This document shows positions 18,612-27,419 of a DNA stretch of 64,000 bases, piece after piece (the stretch's first letter is position 1; each line of letters opens with the position of its first letter). A program made the position numbers and the translations under genes. Origin of the DNA: Microcoleus sp. FACHB-672 (GTDB taxonomy: Bacteria; Cyanobacteriota; Cyanobacteriia; Cyanobacteriales; Oscillatoriaceae). Under the pieces are notes generated by a model. The model did not search any database. It saw only the letters and a list, made by a program, of their open reading frames with translations, and was not told the origin of the DNA. The stretch is from positions 155,786-219,785 of the forward strand of contig NZ_JACJOU010000016.1 in NCBI RefSeq assembly GCF_014695725.1. Direction: 5' to 3'.

Positions 18612-19103
18612 ATGCAAATTACCAATCATGCAGCTCAACGAATGAACCAGCGTGGCATCACGAAAGAGATGCTCGAACTCGTGATTCAATATGGACAATC
18701 TCAGGATGAGAAAACAACTTTGAGTCGAGATGCAGCGGCGCGTTTAGTCGCCGAACTTCAGTGCCAAGCTGAAGAGCGCGGAGGCGAACTGCGGAAGATC
18801 GAGCGCCAGATGAAAGCATTAGCGCGTTTAGTCGCCGAACTTCAGCGCCAAGCTGAAGAGCGCGGAGGCGAACTGCGGAAGATCGAGCGCCAGATGAAGA
18901 CTGCCAAGAAAGTTCTCGACAAAGGTGGTATTACCATCGTCAGCGATCCCTCCGATGAGACCGTCATTTCTGACGAGACCAAAATCATTACCACCTATAA
19001 CTGTAACCCTCAGAAGAAGAGAGTGAAGTGGCAAGGGAAGAGAAATCAATCTTGCCCGCGTAACGAGATCGAACGGGCGTTTGGATCTCATAATCAGATT
19101 TAG
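18612..19103 (+). CDS. DUF4258-type protein with internal tandem duplication
   Basis: A 163-residue protein starting at ATG 18612 (MQITNHAAQRMNQRGI), the usual opening of DUF4258 proteins, small RelE-like-fold proteins of uncertain, possibly toxin-like, role. The typical strands follow later (GGITIV ... TKIITTYNC) with a basic tail. Between them an Arg/Glu-rich helical segment occurs twice as an 84-bp tandem DNA duplication (28 residues), with only one base difference over 77 bases. One copy seems native to the family; the second is an insertion that may disturb the fold. I chose ATG 18612 because the upstream in-frame extension is low-complexity and repeat-derived. No obvious antitoxin gene is adjacent. 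Confidence 0.65.
   Translation: MQITNHAAQRMNQRGITKEMLELVIQYGQSQDEKTTLSRDAAARLVAELQCQAEERGGELRKIERQMKALARLVAELQRQAEERGGELRKIERQMKTAKKVLDKGGITIVSDPSDETVISDETKIITTYNCNPQKKRVKWQGKRNQSCPRNEIERAFGSHNQI
18738..18898 (+). repeat. 84-bp tandem duplication in the DUF4258 gene
   Basis: Bases 18738-18814 are repeated at 18822-18898 with one mismatch (TGC against CGC, Cys to Arg). The period is 84 bp, so the frame is kept. The near identity indicates a recent replication-slippage event. Confidence 0.9.
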
Positions 19104-19107
19104 GCAT

Positions 19108-19133
19108 TTTTCAGCCCCTAAAGGGGCTGAAAA
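19108..19133 (+). terminator. Hairpin after the DUF4258 gene
   Basis: TTTTCAGCCCC (19108-19118) pairs perfectly with GGGGCTGAAAA (19123-19133) across TAAA, starting 5 bases after the stop. The T run after it is poor (CTTCTCT), so it may act as a weak terminator or 3' stabiliser. Confidence 0.6.
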
Positions 19134-19398
19134 CTTCTCTGGGCCGGGGAGAGCGCTCTTTACCTATCTAGGTTTAAAGCTCTTTTCGGCTCAGTTTTTG
19201 TCTCAATCCCGATAAGTATTATGAAAAGCGAAGCAGCGCTCTCAAGATAGACGACTCTACTGAACTGATTCTTCAGATTTTGGCGTGGGCAAAGCTTTCG
19301 ATAAATGAAAGCCTTCCCTGATAGCTTTAACAGGCTCAGGCAATACCAACAGCTTGGTGAGAATAAAGCGGCGTTTGAGAATATAGCTCCTTTATACA

Positions 19399-19523
19399 GG
19401 GGTGTTACTCAGAACGTGCCCGTCCTTGTAAATTAGTAGTGCGGCCATCTTGCCGGCTGAGTGTAATCTTAGGGAGCAAGATGCTCCCACTACTCATGTT
19501 TTTGCAAATTTGGGATGCACCCC
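19399..19523. repeat. MITE/REP-like hairpin element, copy 1
   Basis: A 125-bp stretch bounded by GGGGTG and CACCCC. Inside, AGTAGTG-containing arms pair imperfectly and GGGAGCA-AGA-TGCTCCC (19472-19488) forms a perfect small hairpin. The part 19471-19513 resembles the sequence at 30130-30171. This matches the habit of dispersed, structured intergenic repeats in filamentous cyanobacteria. No coding capacity. Confidence 0.6.
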
Positions 19524-19585
19524 TTTATTGATTCAGGGACAATAGCTTGATAAGCCGCTATTTTTACGATCTCACCGGCTCTCCA

Positions 19586-20683
19586 TTAAGCGGGATGAAA
19601 ATAGAACGCGGCACCTAAAACAATGTAGGTAGCCAGTAGCAGTGCTCCCTCCAACCAATTAGATCGTCCATCCAGACTAATTAAATTAGCAATGGCAACG
19701 GCAATCGCAACAGCTACAACCTCAAACGGATTGAAATTTAAATCCATTGGTTGACCAATCGCAATTCCAATTAACACTAAAAGCGGAGCCACAAATAAAG
19801 CAACCAGCAAACTTGATCCCATTGCCACAGTGACCGAGAGATCCATGTTATTTTTGATGGCAACGCTCACGGCTGTAACATATTCTGCCGCACCGCCAAC
19901 GAGAGGCAAAAGAATCACGCCGGTGAAAAGAGGGGTTAATCCTAATCCTTTTGTGGCTTCTTCCACCACTCCAACAAAAATTTCTGACTCGAAAGCAACC
20001 GCCACGGTAGAAATTACTAAAACCCCGACCCAAAGCCACAAATTAGGCTTGTGAGGGACTGTCTTTCCTTCAGAATCGCTAGGCGTTTCTCCCTCCAATT
20101 CCGCGACTCCCACATCGTAAAGATAGCTGTGAGTTCCTAATGAAAATAACAACGTTAACGCGTAAACGGCTATCATCACGATCGCCACGGTAATTGAGAG
20201 ATTGCGAATTGCCCCTTCCCCGACACCCGACGAAGTATAAATTACCGTTGTGGGCAATACAATTGCCGTGACAGCTAGCGTCATAGAAGAACCATTAACC
20301 CGCGCCACAATGGGTTGAAATTCCTGTTCCTTAAAGCGAAAACCACCCAATAGCATGGAAAGTCCCATGACTAAAAGCAAATTACTGACAATCGTTCCCG
20401 TAATGCTAGCTTTAACAATGTCAATCAAGCCGGCTTTAAGGGCAACTAAGGCAATAATTAGCTCAGTGGCGTTCCCAAAAACTGCATTTAACAAACCACC
20501 AATCGAAGGGCCGGTAACAACTGCGACTTCTTCAGTGGCTGTGCTTAGCCATATCGCTAGGGGAACGATTGCTATCCCTGAGGTGATGAAGATTGTGAGC
20601 GTTCCCCAGTGTAAATATTCCGCCGCAATTGAAACCGGCACGAAGATTAACAGGACGTAAGAAATAATTTTCTTGATTGACAT
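19586..20683 (-). CDS. Calcium/proton antiporter, CaCA (CAX) family
   Basis: A 365-residue inner-membrane exchanger with about eleven hydrophobic helices. Both CaCA alpha repeats are visible: FGNATELIIALVALKAG (about 69-85) and GGAAEYVTAVSVAIKNN (about 262-278), each with the Glu needed for cation binding. The acidic stretch between halves (ELEGETPSDSEGK) is the usual cytoplasmic loop of CAX proteins. Function by family: export of Ca2+ in exchange for H+, with roles in salt and pH tolerance in cyanobacteria. It is apparently monocistronic, with gene-free DNA on both sides. Start ATG 20683. Confidence 0.93.
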   Translation of the reverse strand: MSIKKIISYVLLIFVPVSIAAEYLHWGTLTIFITSGIAIVPLAIWLSTATEEVAVVTGPSIGGLLNAVFGNATELIIALVALKAGLIDIVKASITGTIVSNLLLVMGLSMLLGGFRFKEQEFQPIVARVNGSSMTLAVTAIVLPTTVIYTSSGVGEGAIRNLSITVAIVMIAVYALTLLFSLGTHSYLYDVGVAELEGETPSDSEGKTVPHKPNLWLWVGVLVISTVAVAFESEIFVGVVEEATKGLGLTPLFTGVILLPLVGGAAEYVTAVSVAIKNNMDLSVTVAMGSSLLVALFVAPLLVLIGIAIGQPMDLNFNPFEVVAVAIAVAIANLISLDGRSNWLEGALLLATYIVLGAAFYFHPA

Positions 20684-21878
20684 AAAGCCTATCTGAAAAG
20701 TTGTCTAGTCAATCATATAAGACTTGATCCGATTTTGTGCTAGCATTCCCATCGGTTTAAAGCAATTCAATCTAAAATATAAAAGTTAAAACTCTCTATT
20801 TCCCACATCCCATATTGCTGAAGGGATCGCCCGGAACCTGCCGACCCCTCTAAATCGGCTTCTCCACACCGGCACACTCCTAAACCTCCAACCGTTGCCG
20901 CAAACCTTGGGGCGGCTGAAGTGCGATCGCACAATTGTTGTCCTGCGTCTGCCACCATCGACACAGCCGGCAGCCCAATTTACCTCAATTCCAGCCGGCT
21001 AAACGTCTACGCCGATCACAGGCTGTCAAGTTTCCCCTTCCAGATGTCACAGTCTCAGCCTCCTTGATGCCGGCTAAAAACCCTGATCACCTCGCCTCAG
21101 ACCCTCTAGAGAGCAATCTGGTTGAATACTCCGCTTAATTTCTGCCCACAGGCAGATGTGCGGCCTCAGCACAAAACCTTTAATTAACCTAAGGCAAAGT
21201 GTAGGGGAGAAACCGATGGGTGGGTTAAAAAGATTATTTGGCAGCGATCAAAGGTTAAAGCAATCCCAACACATCCTTAACTGAACATTCAGTTTCTCTA
21301 CAGCCGGTTTCAATTCAAGCCGCTTCACGTCCCACCATCGCAGCGATTCCTTAAAAAGAAAAAAATGTAAAAAACGCATCGCTGAGGAAAAGATTATGGA
21401 ATAGTTAAACTTATATATTTTAGAAGATAACGCTTAAAAATAAAATCAGACTGGACTTGATCAGTCAGTTAATGAGAGATAAGCTGCCGCATATAAAATT
21501 TTTATTTTATCTAAAAATAAAGGCTAGCTTGTCGTAAGTATCATGATTATTTGGCAAAGCAAGAAGTGGAAAGTCGGCAATTTTTAAGGATAAGCCGGCT
21601 TCAAAAAATTAGCACCAAAAATACATAAAATTTTGGTAAAGTTAGAAGTGCTGAGCTTTATATTTATAATCAGCCAGCCAGATAAAGTCAGGCAGCTATC
21701 CAGAAATTTCTAGATGTTCAGCCAGTGGTTAAGGCATCTGCAAACACTGAAGAATGCAGGGACGTATAAGCCGGCAGCATCAGGGAAAGGAAGCGTCGCT
21801 TTCTGGCCCAATCCCGCAGTATAACGGGGGCGTTTATCAGAAGCGAGGAAGACAGGTTCTTGGAGCGAGGAAAAGATC
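20684..21878. other. 1.2-kb gene-free region
   Basis: No convincing gene in either direction. A frame of 67 codons (20935-21138) and an opposing one (20767-20964) have odd composition and no ribosome sites. At 21216-21284 a 22-residue frame (MGGLKRLFGSDQ...) has an excellent AGGGGAG site 6 bases upstream; it may be a leader peptide or the 5' stub of a lost gene. The segment 21360-21500 is strongly AT-rich. Confidence 0.45.
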
Positions 21879-24800
21879 ATGTTTGAAAGTAAAGAAATAA
21901 TGTTGGGGTTAGCCAAATGGCAATTTTGGCTAGCTCAAGTGCCGGTAGATCAGACAGTTGACACACCAGAAGAAGCATCACTTTTGTTTTCAGGGCCGCA
22001 ATTTTTTGTGGCATTAGTTTCTGGAGTCGTGCTTGCCTTTGCGTTCCAATTACTGTTCACAAATTTAACAGTCGCCGCCGGCATCTCTTATTTAGGCCAT
22101 CAATCCGACTCAGACGATTCTAATAACCGGGACTCTGACAGTCTGGGCGGCACCATTAACAAAATTGGCAAAACCCTAGGGATTGTTACCCTAGTCACAG
22201 TCACTATTGCTCTATTTTTTGCCTGCTTGCTGGCAGTCAAACTCAGCCTGATCAGTAGCGCCGGCTTAGGTGCGATCGTTGGCTTAGTCATCTGGGGCAC
22301 CTACTTCTCCCTGCTTGTCTGGGTAAGTTCTACCACCGTCGGTTCTTTAATTGGCTCAATTGTTAATACCGCAACCTCTGGCTTTCAAGCCATTGTGGGA
22401 ACCGCCGCCGCCGCCTTTGGTGCCAAAGCCACCAGCAATCAAATCGTCTCCACCGCCGAAGCTGCGGCTTCTGCCGTGCGTCGCGAGTTTGGTTCCGCCT
22501 TTGATCCCACCTCACTCCGAGAAACCGTAGAAGACTATCTCGGCGCACTGAAGCCACCGGATCTCGACATTGCATCAATGCGGCAGGAATTTGAAAAACT
22601 GCTCAACGATCCGCAACTCAGAGAACTCGCAAGCAGCAGTGGCGGAGTTCCCAACATTGACCGGCAGAAATTTGTCGATCTCGTTAGTTCTCGCAGTGAC
22701 TTATCGAAACGCGATGTTAACCGCATCGTCGATCAGCTAGAGAACGCTTGGAAGCAAGTAGCCGGCCAAGTGCAACAACAACCGACAAACGGCATCGCCG
22801 ATCTGGTTGACTACCTCAAATCTGCTAACCCAGCGGAGCTGATCTCCGATAAACTTGCTCAAAGACTTGATGGACTGCTCGGCGAACTTCGCAAGGGCCG
22901 GCAAGCCGAAAACCCCAGCATGGCCAATCAAGCACTCACCTTGGGCTTGAACAGTCTGATGGGAGTGATTTTAGGGCGGACAGACCTTTCCGATTTGGAT
23001 GCTCAAAGCATCTTAAATAAACTCAAATCCGCCCAAGAAAAAGTCAGCGATCAAGCCGGTAAAGTTGCCACGCAGGTGAAAGAGCAAACCCCACTCGTCC
23101 CCTACAGCACCGTACGGGCAGATGTGGAAAACTACCTCCTCAACACCTACTCCTGGCAAATGAACCCGCAAACCATTCAGCGCGACTTCAGGGACGTGCT
23201 GTATGATCCAGACGCCGATCCGGCAACTGTTCGCCGGGAATTAGAACGCTTGAACCGGCCTTATTTTGTAGAAATTCTCTCCAACAGGGGCGTATTTACC
23301 CAAGGTAAAATCCAAGAACTGGCCAACGAACTCGAAGCCGTTCGGGTGAGCATTATCCACGAAGTCGCCACTTCTGAAGAGCGAGAAAAAACTGAACTGT
23401 TGGTGCAGCGAGTCGAAGATTACGTGCGCTTCACCACCAAGGAAAACTTAACGGCGGCTGGAATTGAGCGAGACTTCCCAGCAGTTCTCGAAGATTCGGA
23501 TGCCTCTGTTGAACAGTTGAGCGAACGTTTCAAGCGCCTTGATCGCAAAGCCTATGTGCAAATGCTGATCAAACGTCAAGACCTCAACCGGGAAGAAGCC
23601 GAGCAAATTCTCCTACAACTGGAAGCCACCCGCGATCGTTCCCTCACCAACGCTCAAGAATTAGCTCAGCAAGCTAACGCTCAATTAGTGGAAGTGCGGC
23701 AAAACCTTGAGTCTTACCTGCGTTCCACCGGCAAGGCAGAACTCAACCCGGAAGGCATCAAGCGGGATCTGCAAACCCTGCTAGAGAACCCCCAGGCGGG
23801 ATTGTGGGCGCTGCGTGCACGCCTATCTCACTTTGACCGCGACACCTTGGTGCAGTTGCTCTCCCAGCGCCAAGACCTCAACGAGGATGAAGTGAACCGC
23901 GTCATCGATCAAGTGGAATCGAATTGGAATAACGTCGTTTACGCACCCAAGGCGCTTGCCGGTAAAGCCAAGGAACAGTACGACCAAGCCACCAATGCGA
24001 TTGCAGAGTACCTGCGTAGCACCGGCAAGTCAGAACTCAACCCGGAAGGCATTCAGCGGGATATCAATAAACTGCTCAACGATCCCAAAGCCGGTGCAAC
24101 GGCCCTGCGTGAGCGCTTGGCCCAGATGGATCGCGACACCCTCGTCAAGCTACTGTCTCAGCGGCAAGACTTGAGCGAAGAGCAAGTCAATCAGGTGATT
24201 GACAGTGTTCAAAATACCGTTCGTAACGTTCTGCGTGCACCCCGCCGCGTGGCTACGCGAGTTCAGCAACAAGCACAAAATTTCCAGGGCACTCTCGAAG
24301 ATTACCTGCGGAACACCGGCAAGGAAGAACTCAACCCGGACGCCATCAAGCGCGACCTCCAGCTGTTGCTGCACGACCCCAAAGTGGGTGCCTACAGTCT
24401 CGGCGAACGCCTCTCCCAGTTTGACCGTTCTACGATTGTGGCACTTCTGGCCCAGCGGCCCGATATTTCCGAGGCCGAAGCTAACCGCATCGTGGATCAA
24501 ATCTTCTCGGTGCGCGAGCAGTTTATGCTGCAAATTCAGAAAATCCAAGATAGCATCCAAGGTGTTGTTGACAGCATCTTGAATCGAGTTCGGGATTATC
24601 TGAATTCTCTCAACCGGCCTGAACTCAACTATGAGGGCATCCGGCGGGACGTTCGCAAGTTGTTTTATGACCCGGAAGCTGGGTTTGATGCCTTGCGCGA
24701 TCGCCTCGGCCACTTCAATCGGGATACCTTAGTGGCAATTCTCAGTTCCCGTGAGGATATTTCTGAAGCGGATGCCAACCGGCTGATCGATCAGATTGAA

Positions 24801-25004
24801 GGGGCGCGAAATAACGTGCTGCAACGGGCTGAAGGTATCCAGATGGAAACTCAGCGGCGCTTAGATGACGTGAAGCGTCAGGCGCAACGGCAAGCGGAAG
24901 AAACCCGCAAAGCTGCTGAAACAGCGTCTTGGTGGCTGTTTTTCACGGCCCTCATTTCTGCTGCAGCCTCGGCAGGTGCCGGCGCTTTAGCGGTTGCCGG
25001 TTAA
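21879..25004 (+). CDS. Large membrane-anchored protein with eight ~80-aa repeats
   Basis: A 1041-residue protein. The N-terminal region has three or four membrane helices (about 40-70, 97-122, 126-160) and the extreme C-terminus has one more (TASWWLFFTALISAAASAG). Between them, from about residue 200 to 985, lie eight repeats of about 80 residues separated by coiled-coil linkers. Each has the pattern LxxYLxxTGKxELNPEGIxRD, then LLxDPxAG, then RDTLVxLLSQRxDLSExxVNxxIDQ. Repeats 5-8 are most alike. I know no function; it resembles conserved cyanobacterial proteins sometimes called hypothetical or mis-called transporters. GAGGA lies about 12 bases before ATG 21879; ATG 21900 is an alternative. 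The layout suggests an elongated helical scaffold fixed to membrane at both ends. Confidence 0.85.
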   Translation: MFESKEIMLGLAKWQFWLAQVPVDQTVDTPEEASLLFSGPQFFVALVSGVVLAFAFQLLFTNLTVAAGISYLGHQSDSDDSNNRDSDSLGGTINKIGKTLGIVTLVTVTIALFFACLLAVKLSLISSAGLGAIVGLVIWGTYFSLLVWVSSTTVGSLIGSIVNTATSGFQAIVGTAAAAFGAKATSNQIVSTAEAAASAVRREFGSAFDPTSLRETVEDYLGALKPPDLDIASMRQEFEKLLNDPQLRELASSSGGVPNIDRQKFVDLVSSRSDLSKRDVNRIVDQLENAWKQVAGQVQQQPTNGIADLVDYLKSANPAELISDKLAQRLDGLLGELRKGRQAENPSMANQALTLGLNSLMGVILGRTDLSDLDAQSILNKLKSAQEKVSDQAGKVATQVKEQTPLVPYSTVRADVENYLLNTYSWQMNPQTIQRDFRDVLYDPDADPATVRRELERLNRPYFVEILSNRGVFTQGKIQELANELEAVRVSIIHEVATSEEREKTELLVQRVEDYVRFTTKENLTAAGIERDFPAVLEDSDASVEQLSERFKRLDRKAYVQMLIKRQDLNREEAEQILLQLEATRDRSLTNAQELAQQANAQLVEVRQNLESYLRSTGKAELNPEGIKRDLQTLLENPQAGLWALRARLSHFDRDTLVQLLSQRQDLNEDEVNRVIDQVESNWNNVVYAPKALAGKAKEQYDQATNAIAEYLRSTGKSELNPEGIQRDINKLLNDPKAGATALRERLAQMDRDTLVKLLSQRQDLSEEQVNQVIDSVQNTVRNVLRAPRRVATRVQQQAQNFQGTLEDYLRNTGKEELNPDAIKRDLQLLLHDPKVGAYSLGERLSQFDRSTIVALLAQRPDISEAEANRIVDQIFSVREQFMLQIQKIQDSIQGVVDSILNRVRDYLNSLNRPELNYEGIRRDVRKLFYDPEAGFDALRDRLGHFNRDTLVAILSSREDISEADANRLIDQIEGARNNVLQRAEGIQMETQRRLDDVKRQAQRQAEETRKAAETASWWLFFTALISAAASAGAGALAVAG

Positions 25005-25217
25005 AAATGTCAAGCGTAAAGGGAGTTTTGTGAATGAGGAGTCAAGGGCTGGAATGAGTACCGAACCCTTAATGCGGGCACCTGGGCCTTCACTCCTCGA
25101 TTCCTAAATCATTCTCCCTTTGCGCCGGCAGCGTTTAACGTATTCATAAAAATCTTGCTGCTCTCGGTGGTATCACCTTGAGTGGCATTTTGTTGTAATC
25201 TGTATATCAGTATTGTC

Positions 25218-25664
25218 ATGAAGTCAAAGTACAACAAGCACAGCTTCCGCCTTTGTGATCCAGCTATGTGTGAAGACACCCAACCGGCTACGCGAGGACA
25301 GTTAGAACGCCTTCTTTCACAGCGTATTCAAGCTCTGTATCGCACTCAATTGGAACATAAACCCAGTAAAATTGACTGTGAAATTTGTGATGATAAAATT
25401 ATTATTGTTTTAGATGATTCTTTTACGAAAGCCGAAAAGCTGTTGGCTGAAAACGGTCAGGAAGGATTAGCGGAGCAGGTACATACGGAGTTAGATGAGG
25501 TAATTTTACCGCTGCTCAAAGCTTTAATTGAAGAAGTTTTACAAATTTCCGTACTCGACTTGCTGAGCAATGCAAAATTAGAAACAGGGCGCAGTGGAAC
25601 CATTGCTTTACTGGCATCAGCGCCCCAATTTCGCTCTCCCGCATCTGCACGATCAGCCGATTAA
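25218..25664 (+). CDS. DUF2294 domain-containing protein
   Basis: A soluble protein of about 148 residues. The core (GQLERLLSQRIQALYRTQL, then KPSKIDCEICDDKIIIVLDD, then EVLQISVLDLLSNAKLETG) matches DUF2294, common in cyanobacteria and some Firmicutes; biochemical function is unknown. The start is uncertain: ATG 25218 is used here, but GTG 25182 and ATG 25266 are in frame and none has a good ribosome site. The stop codon overlaps the stop of the convergent response-regulator gene at 25661-25664. A regulatory link with that gene is possible but not shown. Confidence 0.8.
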   Translation: MKSKYNKHSFRLCDPAMCEDTQPATRGQLERLLSQRIQALYRTQLEHKPSKIDCEICDDKIIIVLDDSFTKAEKLLAENGQEGLAEQVHTELDEVILPLLKALIEEVLQISVLDLLSNAKLETGRSGTIALLASAPQFRSPASARSAD

Positions 25665-26086
25665 GAAAGAACAACCATCGAGATGTGTCGGCACAACATT
25701 TCTTCTAAGGCATCCAGCATAAAAGGCTTGCTGAGATAGTCCGTGCAGCCGGCTGCTAAAAAACGCAGGCGATCTTCTTCTCTGGCTAACGCAGTAACGG
25801 CAATAATTGGAATATTTTTTGTGTGTTGATTGGCTTTAAGTTGAGAAACAAACTCGATGCCATCTGCATCTGGCAGTAGCATATCCAGTAAAATCATATC
25901 AGGAAGGTGAGTTGTCGCCAAAGCCATACCCGTGGAAGCGTTCTCTGCACCCAAGAAAGCGCAATTGAACAGCTCAATAATTTGGCTCATGAGCAGCAAG
26001 TTGTCTTCGTCGTCATCTACCGCCAAAACTAATGGGCGTGTGCCTAGTAGTTGTTGAGTATTTGTACCGGCAGATTCTAATACCAT
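25661..26086 (-). CDS. CheY-like single-domain response regulator
   Basis: A receiver-only response regulator of about 141 residues. The acidic pocket (AVDDDEDN), the phosphoacceptor Asp in MILLDMLLPDADG, the switch Thr in AVTAL and the Lys in LSKPF are all present, so it should be phosphorylatable. There is no output domain, so it acts by protein contact or as a relay, as with many cyanobacterial two-component proteins. The start is not certain: ATG 26086 or ATG 26107, with a TTG further up at 26131. It converges with the DUF2294 gene, with stop codons sharing a TTAA. Confidence 0.9.
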   Translation of the reverse strand: MVLESAGTNTQQLLGTRPLVLAVDDDEDNLLLMSQIIELFNCAFLGAENASTGMALATTHLPDMILLDMLLPDADGIEFVSQLKANQHTKNIPIIAVTALAREEDRLRFLAAGCTDYLSKPFMLDALEEMLCRHISMVVLS

Positions 26087-26953
26087 AGTCTTTTGCGGGA
26101 AAATCATAGACGAACCAGGCCATCCTTTCAAGATTTTCAGGACGAGGCAGTCCCCAAGCGGCTAAATGGCACTTGTTACAGATTGGCTCGTTTTCTACCT
26201 CACTAGGGTGATAGCCCTTTCTGACGTTGAAGTTGGAATCGAAGAAAGAAGCGTTCAAGCTAGTTAGAGGGTACTTTTAAATTTTACCTTAACTTTAGAT
26301 TCTTGAAACAAGCGTCAAGTACGGCTTTCCCCTAAGGGGGGTTGCCCCCTTCTTTGGATAATTCACCTTACATTGTAACAACAAAATACCGGACTTTTCC
26401 TGATTTTAACTGAAAAAGTAAGCTCCTAGCATTACGGCACGCGCTCCCCCCGCAGGATGATAGACCTTTGAGAAGCCGTCTCCGTCACTTCCACCTCAAG
26501 ACGGATTTCAATCACCATATTTTTTCACTCTAATAGTAGGTAACTGATTGGCTAAAAAAGTCTGGAGCTAAATTTTTTTGAGGGCCATCAAACTCCAGCA
26601 GAGCGCTGTTAAATTTTTTTTTTGCATATATTTTTTGTTTGTGCGCTGCCAATCAAACGTTTTTTAAATTACTTATAAAAATTTAATCGAAGTTAAACCG
26701 GCTCTAAACCAGTCAGAAAACGGACTAAGAGCCGGCTGAACGATAAAACTGGAGCTGCCAAACGCCAAAAGTATTCAATTTCAATGCGTCAGTAGAGCAA
26801 GGTGCAGATGCGCGTGTGGATCTTCCTCATCTTAAAAATTATTGATTCACCTGATAAGATAAACTGCAAATAATTTCAGTGAGGTGCCGGCTACTGCATT
26901 TAGCCAAACTTCACAGCGTTAATCCCCTAACACATTCACAGGTCATTAAACGT
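26087..26953. other. AT-rich spacer with hairpins and a possible mini-ORF
   Basis: Holds a GGGGG/CCCCC hairpin at 26334-26351 and an imperfect hairpin built on CCGGCTCT/AGAGCCGG at 26698-26735, neither with a good T tail. A/T runs occur at 26570-26680. A 28-codon minus-strand frame at 26432-26518 is listed separately. Otherwise nothing. Confidence 0.4.
26432..26518 (-). CDS. Possible 28-aa small protein
   Basis: A 29-codon frame from ATG 26518 encodes a regular alternating peptide beginning MVIEIRLEVEVTETAS, which looks like a designed beta strand rather than random translation. The ribosome site is poor (AGAGTG 7 bases up). Unknown function; could be chance. Confidence 0.25.
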   Translation of the reverse strand: MVIEIRLEVEVTETASQRSIILRGERVP

Positions 26954-27196
26954 ATGATGTTACTCTTATTACCGATCATTGGAATCGCTGCCGGCTGGCT
27001 CCCCAGCTATTTTACAAAAGCACACAAATTTGGTTTACCGGCCAACATCGCTTTAGGCGTTTGGGGGGCCGTTGTGGGCCGCCTAGTATTCGATTTACTA
27101 GGGTTATCGTCCTACAGCCTGATCGGTTCTATGGTGGTTGCTTTAGCCGGCGCAGTTGCCAGCCAATCCTTAGCAATCTTAATTGAAATCGCCTAA
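26954..27196 (+). CDS. GlsB/YeaQ/YmgE-like small membrane protein
   Basis: An 80-residue, strongly hydrophobic protein with three predicted helices, starting MMLLLLPIIGIAAGWLPS. Pattern and length (glycine-rich helices, GVWGAVVGRLVFDLLGL, then a final SMVVALAGAVASQSLAIL helix) fit the transglycosylase-associated/GlsB/YeaQ family of stress-induced inner-membrane proteins. Exact function is unknown even in model bacteria. I prefer ATG 26954 over an upstream in-frame start because the extra 25 residues are polar and lack a ribosome site. It opens a series of plus-strand, stress-type genes running to 30059. Confidence 0.75.
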   Translation: MMLLLLPIIGIAAGWLPSYFTKAHKFGLPANIALGVWGAVVGRLVFDLLGLSSYSLIGSMVVALAGAVASQSLAILIEIA

Positions 27197-27419
27197 GATT
27201 TTAAGTTTTTTAAGGTTGCCGGTAAACCCCCTCAGATCTCCTCTTCTGTGAACGGATAACCGCGATTCGCTTGTTGATTTTCTCTCTTGAGTTATAAGCC
27301 AAAAGAAAGGTTTTATTCTCAGCTATTTTATTGCTTAATAGCTAAGAGATAATAGCTAACAGCAAGCTTATGTAATCTTTTCCGTTTCACAACAATAAAA
27401 GCTCACAGGAGGTTAACCT

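Noticed and set aside
20935..21138. 67-codon ORF in the gene desert
   Set aside because: Composition unlike its neighbours and no start signal.
24150..24713. 187-codon minus-strand ORF
   Set aside because: Lies inside the 1041-aa repeat-protein gene, whose repeats fix the coding strand.
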